Below, piece by piece: positions 56,650-64,000 of a stretch of 64,000 nucleotides of DNA. Location: positions 53,172-117,171 of the forward strand of contig CACFQR010000003.1 in NCBI GenBank assembly GCA_902568465.1. Direction: 5' to 3'. The DNA is from an uncultured Pelagibacteraceae bacterium. GTDB taxonomy: Bacteria; Pseudomonadota; Alphaproteobacteria; Pelagibacterales; Pelagibacteraceae. Each line of letters opens with the position of its first letter. The stretch's first letter is position 1. The notes under the pieces are model-generated. The model saw only the letters and a program-made list of their open reading frames with translations. It was not told the DNA's origin and did no database searches. A program made the translations under genes and the position numbers.

Positions 56650-57633
56650 ATGAAAAAAGATATATTTAATACAATTGTTCCTGATTATTATAAAAGTTAT
56701 AGACTCGACAAATTTTTGCAGTCACAACTAAAAGAATATAGCAGAACTAGAATTCAAAATTTAATAGATGAGGGTAGAGTAAAAGTAAATAATATTTTAG
56801 TTAAAAACTCTTCTAAAAAAGTTAGAAATGAAGACAAAATATCAATAAATTTTCCACCTCCAAAACAAACCTCTATTCAGCCAAATAAAATACCTTTGGA
56901 TATCTTGTATGATGACAATGATATAGTTGTTATAAATAAATCGCCTGGTGTTGTAGTTCATCCTGGCGCTGGAAATTATGAAAATACTATTGTTAATGGT
57001 TTATTACATAAGTATCAAAATAATCTTTCTAGTATAGGAGGAAAATTAAGACCAGGCATAGTTCATCGAATTGATAAAGATACTAGTGGAGTAATTGTCA
57101 TTGCAAAAAATGATAAATCTCATAATAATTTATCAAAGCAATTTAGCGATCATTCAATAGAAAGAGTATATGAAGCTTTAATTTGGGGAAGCCTAAAACC
57201 GCAAAGTGGACAAATAATTGAAAAAATTTCTAGAAGCCCAAAAAATAGACAGCTTATGGCTGTAAGAAAAGAAAAAGGCAAAATCTCTATAACTAATTAC
57301 AAAACTATAAAAATCTTCCAAAATTCAAATTTACCAAAAATAAGTCTAATAGAATGTAGATTAGAAACTGGAAGAACTCACCAAATAAGAGTTCATATGA
57401 ATTTTAAGGGAACACCGATTGTTGGTGATAAAGCATATGGAAGATCTAAGAAAAAATTTAAGGAAATAAATCCTAATATAGAAAAGATAATAAATAATTT
57501 TAATAGACAAGCACTGCATGCTAAAAGTCTCGGTTTTGTTCACCCAACAACACAAAAGGAAATTTTATTTACAGCAGAAAGACCTAGTGATTTAAATATA
57601 CTTATAGAAAACCTTAATAAAGCTAGCATTTAG
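56650..57633 (+). CDS. rluD: ribosomal large subunit pseudouridine synthase RluD
   Basis: Forms pseudouridines in helix 69 of 23S rRNA (positions 1911, 1915, 1917 in E. coli). 327 residues: N-terminal S4-like domain (Y-R-L-D-K-F-L, residues about 17-23, and I-D-E-G-R-V-K-V-N), then the synthase domain with G-I-V-H-R-I-D-K-D-T-S-G-V-I-V containing the catalytic Asp, and E-T-G-R-T-H-Q-I-R-V-H. RluC-type specificity cannot be excluded, but linkage to rpoH is typical of RluD. Confidence 0.92.
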   Translation: MKKDIFNTIVPDYYKSYRLDKFLQSQLKEYSRTRIQNLIDEGRVKVNNILVKNSSKKVRNEDKISINFPPPKQTSIQPNKIPLDILYDDNDIVVINKSPGVVVHPGAGNYENTIVNGLLHKYQNNLSSIGGKLRPGIVHRIDKDTSGVIVIAKNDKSHNNLSKQFSDHSIERVYEALIWGSLKPQSGQIIEKISRSPKNRQLMAVRKEKGKISITNYKTIKIFQNSNLPKISLIECRLETGRTHQIRVHMNFKGTPIVGDKAYGRSKKKFKEINPNIEKIINNFNRQALHAKSLGFVHPTTQKEILFTAERPSDLNILIENLNKASI

Positions 57634-57679
57634 GCATCTTGTATTTGCCTTAATTTAATAATACATATCCTGTGAAGTT

Positions 57680-58579
57680 ATGACTACAAAAACAATAAAT
57701 CCTAATTTACCATCTATAGCTATAGACGGAGGATTATCTGGCTATCTTACTAGAATAAAAAAATTTCCTATTTTAAGTGAAGAAGAAGAATATATGTTAG
57801 CTAAAAACTGGAAAGATAGAGGTAACATAAAATCTGCTGAAAAATTAGTAACTAGTCACTTGAGATTAGTCGCAAAAATTGCCATGGGTTACAGAGGGTA
57901 TGGTTTGCCAGTAAGCGAGTTGGTTTCTGAGGGGAATATAGGTCTTATGCAAGCTGTTAAAAAATATGATCCTGATAAAGGTTTTAGGTTAGCAACTTAT
58001 GCTATGTGGTGGATAAAAGCATCAATCCAAGAATATATACTTAGATCATGGAGTCTAGTTAAAATGGGAACAACAACAGCTCAGAAAAAACTTTTTTTTA
58101 ATTTAAAAAAAATAAAGAACCAAATATCTCCAAATAGTAATGGTGATTTAAAACCAGAACACGTTGATGAAATATCAAATAGGTTAAATGTAAAAAAAGA
58201 TGAAGTAGTTTCTATGAATAGAAGATTAATAGGAAAAGAAAAATCATTAAATGCTCCTTTAAAAGATGATAGTGGAACAGAATGGCAGGATTGGTTAGTA
58301 GATGATAGCCTAGACCAGGAATTAAAATTATCTCAAAGTCAGGAACTTTCTGAAAGAAAAAAATTAATGAATGACTCTTTGTATGTTTTAAACGCGAGAG
58401 AGAAAGAAATATTGTTTGCACGAAGGTTGTCAGAAAATGCTGCTACATTAGAGGATTTGAGTAAAAAATATAAAATTAGTAGAGAAAGAATTAGACAAAT
58501 AGAAACCAAGGCTTTTGAAAAACTGCAAAAAGCTATGTTAAACACAGCTAATTCAAATAATTTACTTCCTAGAAATTAA
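57680..58579 (+). CDS. rpoH: heat-shock sigma factor RpoH (sigma-32)
   Basis: Directs RNA polymerase to heat-shock promoters. 299 residues with region 2 (L-V-T-S-H-L-R-L-V-A-K-I-A, G-N-I-G-L-M-Q-A-V-K-K-Y-D-P-D-K-G-F-R-L-A-T-Y-A-M-W-W-I-K), the RpoH box around Q-K-K-L-F-F-N-L-K-K-I (about residue 135), and region 4 with a helix-turn-helix (I-S-R-E-R-I-R-Q-I-E-T-K-A). It follows rluD by 46 bases and overlaps the convergent purA end by four bases. Confidence 0.96.
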   Translation: MTTKTINPNLPSIAIDGGLSGYLTRIKKFPILSEEEEYMLAKNWKDRGNIKSAEKLVTSHLRLVAKIAMGYRGYGLPVSELVSEGNIGLMQAVKKYDPDKGFRLATYAMWWIKASIQEYILRSWSLVKMGTTTAQKKLFFNLKKIKNQISPNSNGDLKPEHVDEISNRLNVKKDEVVSMNRRLIGKEKSLNAPLKDDSGTEWQDWLVDDSLDQELKLSQSQELSERKKLMNDSLYVLNAREKEILFARRLSENAATLEDLSKKYKISRERIRQIETKAFEKLQKAMLNTANSNNLLPRN

Positions 58580-59871
58580 TTTTTTTTAAAAGGATTTTTT
58601 AACATTATAGTGTCCTCTCTTTTAGGGCTGGTTGATATACTCGATATTTCAACTTTACAAAATTTTTTAATAAAATTAATATAATTTTTTGCATTTGTGG
58701 GAAGATGTTTCCATTTTTTTATTCCACTTGTATTTTGCAACCAACCCCTCATTTTTTTATAAATTGGTTTAACTTTTTTTTGATCTTGTAAAGAGCTAGG
58801 AAAATAATTAATTTTTTTTCCATTAAGCTTATATCCAATACACACATATAATTCTTTAAATTCATCTAAAACATCAATTTTTGTAATGGCTACACCATTA
58901 ATTCCTGAAATAGTACAAGATTGTTTAACTAAGACAGCATCAAACCAGCCACATCTTCTTTTTCTATTTGTCACTGTTCCAAATTCCTTTCCCTTTTTTC
59001 CAATTTTTATGCCTATCTCGTTTTTTAATTCTGTTGGAAAAGGTCCTTCACCTACTCTTGTTGTATAGGCTTTAACTATACCAAGAATATAATTAATTGT
59101 ACTTGGGCCACACCCAGTACCAGCCAAAGCTGCACCAGAAACTGTATTTGAGGATGTTACAAAAGGGTAAGTTCCGTGGTCTATATCTAAAAGTATTCCT
59201 TGAGCTCCTTCAAAAAGAATTTTTTTATTTTTTCTTTTTAGTTCGTCCAACTTCATCCAAACTGGTTTTGTATATTTAAGAATTTTTGGAGAAATTTTTA
59301 TTAAACTATCTATTAATTTTTTTTTATTTATTTTACTTTTTCCTAATCCTTTCCTAATAGAATTATGATGATACAACATCATTTCTATCCTTTTTGATAA
59401 ATTGCTTTTATTTTCAAGATCCATTACACGAATTGCTCTTCTTCCTACTTTATCTTCGTACGCAGGTCCTATTCCCCTTCTTGTTGTTCCAATTTTATCT
59501 GTTGATTTCGAGTCTTCACGTATTCCGTCTAGTTCTTTGTGGATGGGTAGTATTAAAGGGGCATTTTCTGCAATATATAAATTTTTATCTGTTATTTTTA
59601 TTCCTAGTTTCTTTATTTGATCTATCTCTTCAACAAGGGCCCAAGGATCAATGACCACTCCATTTCCAATAATTGAAATCTTTTTTTTTCTAACTATACC
59701 TGAGGGTAATAATTTAAGTTTATAAGTTACATTTTTTACTACAAGAGTGTGTCCAGCATTATGTCCTCCTTGAAATCTTACTACAACATCAGCTTTTTCT
59801 GAAAGCCAATCAACTATTTTGCCTTTACCTTCATCTCCCCACTGCGACCCTACTACAATTATATTTTTCAT
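58576..59871 (-). CDS. purA: adenylosuccinate synthetase
   Basis: GTP-dependent joining of IMP and aspartate, first step from IMP to AMP. 431 residues: G-S-Q-W-G-D-E-G-K-G-K-I-V-D at 8-21 with catalytic Asp and Lys, G-G-H-N-A-G-H-T, G-T-T-R-R-G-I-G-P-A-Y, F-E-G-A-Q-G and R-K-R-R-C-G-W-F-D. The start overlaps the thiD stop by one base (TAATG). Confidence 0.97.
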   Translation of the reverse strand: MKNIIVVGSQWGDEGKGKIVDWLSEKADVVVRFQGGHNAGHTLVVKNVTYKLKLLPSGIVRKKKISIIGNGVVIDPWALVEEIDQIKKLGIKITDKNLYIAENAPLILPIHKELDGIREDSKSTDKIGTTRRGIGPAYEDKVGRRAIRVMDLENKSNLSKRIEMMLYHHNSIRKGLGKSKINKKKLIDSLIKISPKILKYTKPVWMKLDELKRKNKKILFEGAQGILLDIDHGTYPFVTSSNTVSGAALAGTGCGPSTINYILGIVKAYTTRVGEGPFPTELKNEIGIKIGKKGKEFGTVTNRKRRCGWFDAVLVKQSCTISGINGVAITKIDVLDEFKELYVCIGYKLNGKKINYFPSSLQDQKKVKPIYKKMRGWLQNTSGIKKWKHLPTNAKNYINFIKKFCKVEISSISTSPKREDTIMLKNPFKKN

Positions 59872-60683
59872 TATTTAAATTTTCTGTCTATATTTATAGA
59901 ACTCAAATGATTGATTGGCCCATGACCTTTTCCATAATTAAGACTAGATCTAATAGACTGATTAACATATTTAATTCCAAGCTCACAGGATTTGTTTAAG
60001 TTTTTTCCACAAGAAAGAAAGGTCGCAATAGCACTTGATAAAGTACAACCGGTTCCATGAGTATTTTTAGTTTTAATTTTTTTATTTTTAAAAATTTTTA
60101 ATTTTTTTTTACTTAAAAGTACATCTTCGGTGTATTTTGAATTTTTATGCCCACCTTTTATTAATACATTTTTAGCACCCAATTTTAATAAAATGTTAGC
60201 AGCACGAATCATATCTTTAAGATTTTTAATTTTAGTTTTTGTTAAAATCTCAGCTTCTGGAATATTTGGTGTAGTTAAATAAGCTACTTTAATTAATTTT
60301 TTTTTTAAAAGTTTAATTGCTTTATAATTTATCAATTTAGATCCACCCTTAGCAACCATAACAGGATCTAAAATAATCTTAGAAGTTTTAATTTTTCTAA
60401 GTGCTTTTAAAACAGAGGTAATCACCGCCGATGAATGAAGCATTCCAATTTTTATAGCATCAGGTTTTATATCTCTGCAGGTAAATAAAATTTGTTTTTC
60501 TACTTCATTTGGATTTATAGAAACCACAGATTTTACTCCAGTAGTGTTCTGTGTTGTAACAGCTGTAATAGCCGTCATAGCATAACTGCCAAGCGCAGTT
60601 ACTGTTTTAATATCAGCTTGAATACCAGCCCCACCTGAAGAATCAGATCCAGCTATTATTAAAATTTTTGATTTGGGTATCAA
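59871..60683 (-). CDS. thiD: hydroxymethylpyrimidine/phosphomethylpyrimidine kinase
   Basis: Phosphorylates HMP and then HMP-P for thiamine synthesis. 270 residues of the ribokinase fold: A-G-S-D-S-S-G-G-A-G-I-Q-A-D at 11-24, A-I-K-I-G-M-L, L-D-P-V-M-V-A-K-G-G and H-G-T-G-C-T-L-S-S-A near residue 210 (anion hole and catalytic Asp region). No other thi genes are in the window. SAR11 cells are known to lack de novo HMP synthesis and to need a pyrimidine precursor, which fits a salvage role. Confidence 0.95.
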   Translation of the reverse strand: MIPKSKILIIAGSDSSGGAGIQADIKTVTALGSYAMTAITAVTTQNTTGVKSVVSINPNEVEKQILFTCRDIKPDAIKIGMLHSSAVITSVLKALRKIKTSKIILDPVMVAKGGSKLINYKAIKLLKKKLIKVAYLTTPNIPEAEILTKTKIKNLKDMIRAANILLKLGAKNVLIKGGHKNSKYTEDVLLSKKKLKIFKNKKIKTKNTHGTGCTLSSAIATFLSCGKNLNKSCELGIKYVNQSIRSSLNYGKGHGPINHLSSINIDRKFK

Positions 60684-60692
60684 TTTAGTATT

Positions 60693-62024
60693 CTATTTTA
60701 TAGATCTTTTAATTATTTTTATACACTTTAAAATTAATTTTTTATTATGAGACTCTCCCATAATTCTAATTTTAGGTTCGGTGCCAGATTTTCTTATTAA
60801 CAATCTTCCATTTCTACGCATTAATTTATTTGCCTTTTTAATTGCTTTTTTACATTTTAAACTTTTTATTACATTTTTATCTTTTACCATCATATTTTCT
60901 AATATTTGTGGCAAAGGATTAAAAACATTAAGAAGCTGACTGGCCTTTTTACCTTTTCTTAATGAAAAAAGAACTTCTAGAGCTACCATCAAACCATCAC
61001 CTGTTGTTGCAAATTTTCCCAGAATAATATGACCTGATTGTTCACCGCCCAAGTTAAAATTAAACTTTTTCATTTTTTCTTTTACATATCTATCCCCTAC
61101 TTTTGATCTATAAAATCTAATTTTTTCTTTTTTGAGGAAGCTTTCTAAGCCATAATTAGACATTAAGGTTCCTATTACTCCTCCCTTTAATATTTTTTTA
61201 TTTTTCCATCTGTTTGCAAGCATTGCAATAATTTGGTCTCCATCGATTATTTTACTTTTTTCATCACACATTATTATTCTGTCGGCATCACCATCGAACG
61301 AAATGCCTACATGAGCTTTATGTTTCTTTACTGCTTGTTGAATTTTTAATGGATATGTAGATCCACATTTATGGTTAATATTAAATCCATTTGGTTTAAC
61401 ACCAATTGATATAACTTTTGCCCCAAGTTCTTTAAGTAACTGAGGTGCTGATTTATAGCTAGCTCCATTAGCGCAGTCCAAAACTATTTTAGTTCCTCTT
61501 AAATGAAAATTATTAGGAAAATTTTTTTTCAAAATTTGAATATACTTATCGTTACCATCTTCAAGTCGTTTAACTCTTCCTAATAGCTTAGGGTTAGTAA
61601 GCTGCTTTGTGCTTTTTGCGTCTATTAGTTTTTCGATTTTTTTTTCTATTTTGTCTGAGAGTTTTAAACCATCTGGTCCAAACAATTTTAAACCATTATC
61701 ATAATATGGATTGTGTGAGGCCGTAATCATTATGCCCATATTTGCTTTCATAGTTTTTGTTAACATTGCAAGGCCATTGGTAGGAATTGGACCTAATGTA
61801 AACACGTGAAGTCCTCCTGATGTTAAACCAGATACTAATGCTGGCTCTAAAGTGTATCCAGACAGTCTTGTATCTTTGGCTATCACGGCTATTTGTTTGG
61901 TTTTTTTTTGATTTTTAAAATAAGTAGCAGCGGCTAAACCAAATCTAAAAAACTTTTCGCCAGTAATATTTCCTTGGTTGACAGTACCTCTAATACCATC
62001 AGTTCCAAAATACTTGTTATTCAT
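60693..62024 (-). CDS. glmM: phosphoglucosamine mutase
   Basis: Interconverts glucosamine-6- and -1-phosphate for UDP-GlcNAc, peptidoglycan and LPS. 443 residues: F-G-T-D-G-I-R-G-T-V-N at 6-16, phosphoserine loop I-T-A-S-H-N-P-Y-Y-D-N-G near 100, metal site F-D-G-D-A-D-R, G-G-E-Q-S-G-H-I and R-x-S-G-T-E-P-K-I-R near the C-terminus. It lies between folP (three-base gap) and thiD in the ftsH-folP-glmM cluster common to proteobacteria. Confidence 0.97.
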   Translation of the reverse strand: MNNKYFGTDGIRGTVNQGNITGEKFFRFGLAAATYFKNQKKTKQIAVIAKDTRLSGYTLEPALVSGLTSGGLHVFTLGPIPTNGLAMLTKTMKANMGIMITASHNPYYDNGLKLFGPDGLKLSDKIEKKIEKLIDAKSTKQLTNPKLLGRVKRLEDGNDKYIQILKKNFPNNFHLRGTKIVLDCANGASYKSAPQLLKELGAKVISIGVKPNGFNINHKCGSTYPLKIQQAVKKHKAHVGISFDGDADRIIMCDEKSKIIDGDQIIAMLANRWKNKKILKGGVIGTLMSNYGLESFLKKEKIRFYRSKVGDRYVKEKMKKFNFNLGGEQSGHIILGKFATTGDGLMVALEVLFSLRKGKKASQLLNVFNPLPQILENMMVKDKNVIKSLKCKKAIKKANKLMRRNGRLLIRKSGTEPKIRIMGESHNKKLILKCIKIIKRSIK

Positions 62025-62027
62025 TAA

Positions 62028-63101
62028 TTAACTTTTGCTTAAAATTTTATTAAATACCAATATCCCTTGATTAATTTCTTTAACATCATGAACTCTGAAT
62101 AACTGAACTCCTTGTAAAAGTCCATATAACACTGAGGCTAGAGTGCCACCAGTGCGATCTGATGTATCAAATTTTGTTACTATATGTTCTATAAATCTTT
62201 TTCTAGAGGTTCCAATAAGTATAGGGCATCCTAAACTATGAAATAATGAAATTTTTGACATAATTCTTAAGTTGTGATCCAAATTTTTTCCAAATCCAAT
62301 TCCTGGATCTACTATTATTAATTCTTTTTTATATTTTTTTTTTAAACAAAAGTTAATTTTCTTCTCAAAAAAATCATATATATCTAGAATGGCGTCGGAA
62401 TATTTGGGATTTTTTTGCATAGTTGATGGCGTTCCCTGCATATGGTGTAAAATAAAAGGAATTTTTTTTCTATTAATAATTTGAAAAGATTTTTTATCAA
62501 AATTTAAACCAGAAACATCATTAATAATATTTACACCATTTTCTATACCCTTTTTCATTACATAAGACTTTCTAGTATCCAAAGATAATTTAATCCTTGG
62601 GAAATTTTTTTTTAATTTTAATATAGTATTTTTAACTCTTTCCCACTCATCTTCTTTGACAACTGTTTTTGACCCTGGTCTAGTAGACTCGCCACCGATA
62701 TCAACTATTGCTGCTCCATTTTTTGCCATTGAAACTGCTTGTTCGTAAGCATCATCTGAATTAAGAAATAATCCTCCGTCTGAAAAACTATCGGGTGTAA
62801 TATTAAGAACACCCATTAAGTTAAAATTCTCAAATTTTAAGCCTGATATGCTTTTTCTTTTATTAACAATTTTTTTTAAATCTAATTTTACTATAGATCT
62901 AACTGTTTCTTTTAATGAGCCTATTTTTTTTATTGAAATAAATTGACTGATTGATTTTCCTCTTTTCCTTTGAATTATTTCTATTTGATCAAAGGCTATG
63001 TTAAAATTTCCAGCAACAGCATACGCTTTTTTATTTTTAATAAGCTTTTTTGCGTAATTTCCATAGTAGAAATTACACGGTCTTGTGTAATATTTTCGCA
63101 T
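62028..63101 (-). CDS. folP: dihydropteroate synthase with N-terminal extension
   Basis: Condenses p-aminobenzoate with dihydropterin diphosphate in folate synthesis. The TIM-barrel domain begins at about residue 95 with L-M-G-V-L-N-I-T-P-D-S-F-S-D-G-G, followed by D-I-G-G-E-S-T-R-P-G, N-D-V-S-G-L, H-M-Q-G-T-P and D-P-G-I-G-F-G-K. About 95 residues precede it, containing R-K-Y-Y-T-R-P and a basic segment, making the protein 357 residues against about 280 for E. coli FolP. Alphaproteobacterial homologues often carry a similar extra N-terminal part of unknown role. Confidence 0.94.
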   Translation of the reverse strand: MRKYYTRPCNFYYGNYAKKLIKNKKAYAVAGNFNIAFDQIEIIQRKRGKSISQFISIKKIGSLKETVRSIVKLDLKKIVNKRKSISGLKFENFNLMGVLNITPDSFSDGGLFLNSDDAYEQAVSMAKNGAAIVDIGGESTRPGSKTVVKEDEWERVKNTILKLKKNFPRIKLSLDTRKSYVMKKGIENGVNIINDVSGLNFDKKSFQIINRKKIPFILHHMQGTPSTMQKNPKYSDAILDIYDFFEKKINFCLKKKYKKELIIVDPGIGFGKNLDHNLRIMSKISLFHSLGCPILIGTSRKRFIEHIVTKFDTSDRTGGTLASVLYGLLQGVQLFRVHDVKEINQGILVFNKILSKS

Positions 63102-63107
63102 TTAAAT

Positions 63108-64000
63108 TTAATGAGCTGGTTTTGGCTTTAGACCTAAAGACCCTAGAGCAGACTCTTCCTCGGCATCTTTATTTACATCTTCTTTGGATCTTTGCGGTTG
63201 AATATTTTTTAAAATCAAATCCTTTATCTCTTCTCCTGATAAGGTTTCGTAAACTAATAAAGCCTTAGCTAATTTATGTAAATCATCTAATTTATCTGTT
63301 AAAATTTTTCTAGCTCTTTGATATCCCGCATCAACTATTTTTTTAACTTCTGCATCTACTTTTTTTGAAGTTTCTTCTGACATATGTTCCTGTCTGGCTA
63401 TTTGTCTACCTAAGAAAACTTCATCTTCATTTGCTCCATAGCTTAATGGTCCAAGATCTTTGCTCATTCCAAATTTTGTAACCATATCTTTTGCTAATTT
63501 AGTTGCCATTTGAATATCTGATGAGGCTCCCGAAGTAACTTTAGCATGTCCAAAAATCATTTCTTCAGCAACTCTTCCTCCCATTGCTTTTGATATGTTG
63601 GCTTCCATATATTCTCTTGTATGAGAATATTTGTCTCTTTCGGGCAATGTCCATACTACACCAAGAGCTCTTCCTCTAGGTATTATTGTAGCTTTATGTA
63701 TTGGATCTGATGCTTCCTCATTTAGTGCAACAATAGCATGTCCACCTTCATGATAGGCAGTTAATTTTTTATCGTCCTCTGTCATAACCATAGATCTTCT
63801 TTCTGATCCCATCATAACTTTATCTTTGGCCTCTTCAAAATCAGACATAGTTACAATTCTTTTATTTTTTCTTGCGGCCAATAAGGCAGATTCGTTTGCT
63901 AAGTTTGCTAAATCGGCTCCTGAAAAACCTGGTGTACCTCTAGCAATCGTTCTTAGTTTTACATCTGGTCCAACTGTAATTTTTTTAACATGTACTTTTA
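63108..64000 (-). CDS. ftsH: ATP-dependent zinc metalloprotease FtsH (partial, C-terminal part)
   Basis: Membrane AAA+ protease degrading misfolded membrane proteins and RpoH. The frame is open to the right edge, so only about 297 C-terminal residues are seen: end of the AAA domain (T-I-A-R-G-T-P-G-F-S-G-A-D-L-A-N-L), zinc site Y-H-E-G-G-H-A (HExxH, with Gly in place of the commoner Ala), M-G-G-R-V-A-E-E, and T-S-G-A-S-S-D-I-Q-M-A-T. The tail ends in K-P-K-P-A-H. A TTG-initiated shorter form at 63881 is an artefact of the missing 5' end. folP follows after six bases. Confidence 0.96.
   Translation of the reverse strand, partial: KVHVKKITVGPDVKLRTIARGTPGFSGADLANLANESALLAARKNKRIVTMSDFEEAKDKVMMGSERRSMVMTEDDKKLTAYHEGGHAIVALNEEASDPIHKATIIPRGRALGVVWTLPERDKYSHTREYMEANISKAMGGRVAEEMIFGHAKVTSGASSDIQMATKLAKDMVTKFGMSKDLGPLSYGANEDEVFLGRQIARQEHMSEETSKKVDAEVKKIVDAGYQRARKILTDKLDDLHKLAKALLVYETLSGEEIKDLILKNIQPQRSKEDVNKDAEEESALGSLGLKPKPAH

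Noticed and set aside
57632..57650. AGGCA/TGCCT inverted repeat after rluD as a terminator
   Set aside because: Only five base pairs, overlaps the rluD stop codon and has no U tract; too weak to call.

Overview
The window is a compact, strongly A+T-rich bacterial chromosome segment that reads as SAR11 (Pelagibacterales, Candidatus Pelagibacter-like). This rests on the gene content (fabD-fabG-acpP, glyQ-glyS-ppdK, pssA-psd, umuDC, propionyl-CoA synthetase, alphaproteobacterial-type DksA and dihydroorotase), the Lys/Asn/Ile-rich proteins, and the very tight packing. Many genes overlap by 1-14 bases and no gene-free stretch reaches 300 bases. There is no phage, IS element, CRISPR array or rRNA operon. 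Two genes run off the ends: acpP at the left and ftsH at the right.

Layout: 1-1867 fatty-acid genes (minus). 2001-9049 rpsF-rpsR-rplI, dnaB, a frameshifted RND exporter, cvpA and purF (plus). 9054-14414 bamB, a YfgM-like protein, panB, a small TPR protein, rlmE, pssA and psd (minus). 14488-15702 icd (plus). 15695-22272 alaS, recA, tolC, glycerate kinase and a GFA-like protein (minus). 22471-24130 umuDC (plus). 24107-26376 two lipid-linked glycosyltransferases (minus). 26464-26871 dksA (plus). 26868-28837 a GST, a ferredoxin reductase and a ferredoxin (minus). 28919-31905 prpE and a secreted hydrolase (plus). 31924-37128 a complete peptide-type ABC importer (minus). 37247-38563 pyrC (minus). 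38606-39496 ygfZ (plus). 39493-40202 a LysE-family exporter behind tRNA-Leu (minus). 40257-42707 nadA, nadC and a LON-domain protein (plus). 42735-49185 ppdK, glyS, glyQ and sppA (minus). 49338-53210 ispB, pdxH, aroC, ispA and xseB (mixed strands). 53236-56526 tsaC, an ABC exporter and a GT17 glycosyltransferase (plus). 56538-56614 tRNA-Arg (minus). 56650-58579 rluD and rpoH (plus). 58576-64000 purA, thiD, glmM, folP and ftsH (minus).

Most genes are core housekeeping: lipids, cofactors (NAD, pantothenate, PLP, folate, thiamine salvage, isoprenoids), purines and pyrimidines, translation and envelope assembly. Regulation is sparse but some is legible. A perfect GAAC-N7-GAAC LexA-type box sits at umuD and a one-mismatch version lies inside the recA promoter, which suggests a small SOS regulon. 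A good sigma-70 promoter drives dksA. A strong hairpin separates the ABC substrate-binding gene from its permeases.

The most interesting structural signal is a 32-base direct repeat (one mismatch) at 31889-31920 and 37234-37265 that exactly brackets the peptide ABC transporter operon. Each copy carries the end of the hydrolase gene fused to the end of pyrC. This implies the two convergent genes were once adjacent and the 5.3-kb cassette was inserted between them with duplication of the junction. Also notable are the one-base frameshift in the RND transporter and a transporter gene starting 6 nt after the CCA end of tRNA-Leu.
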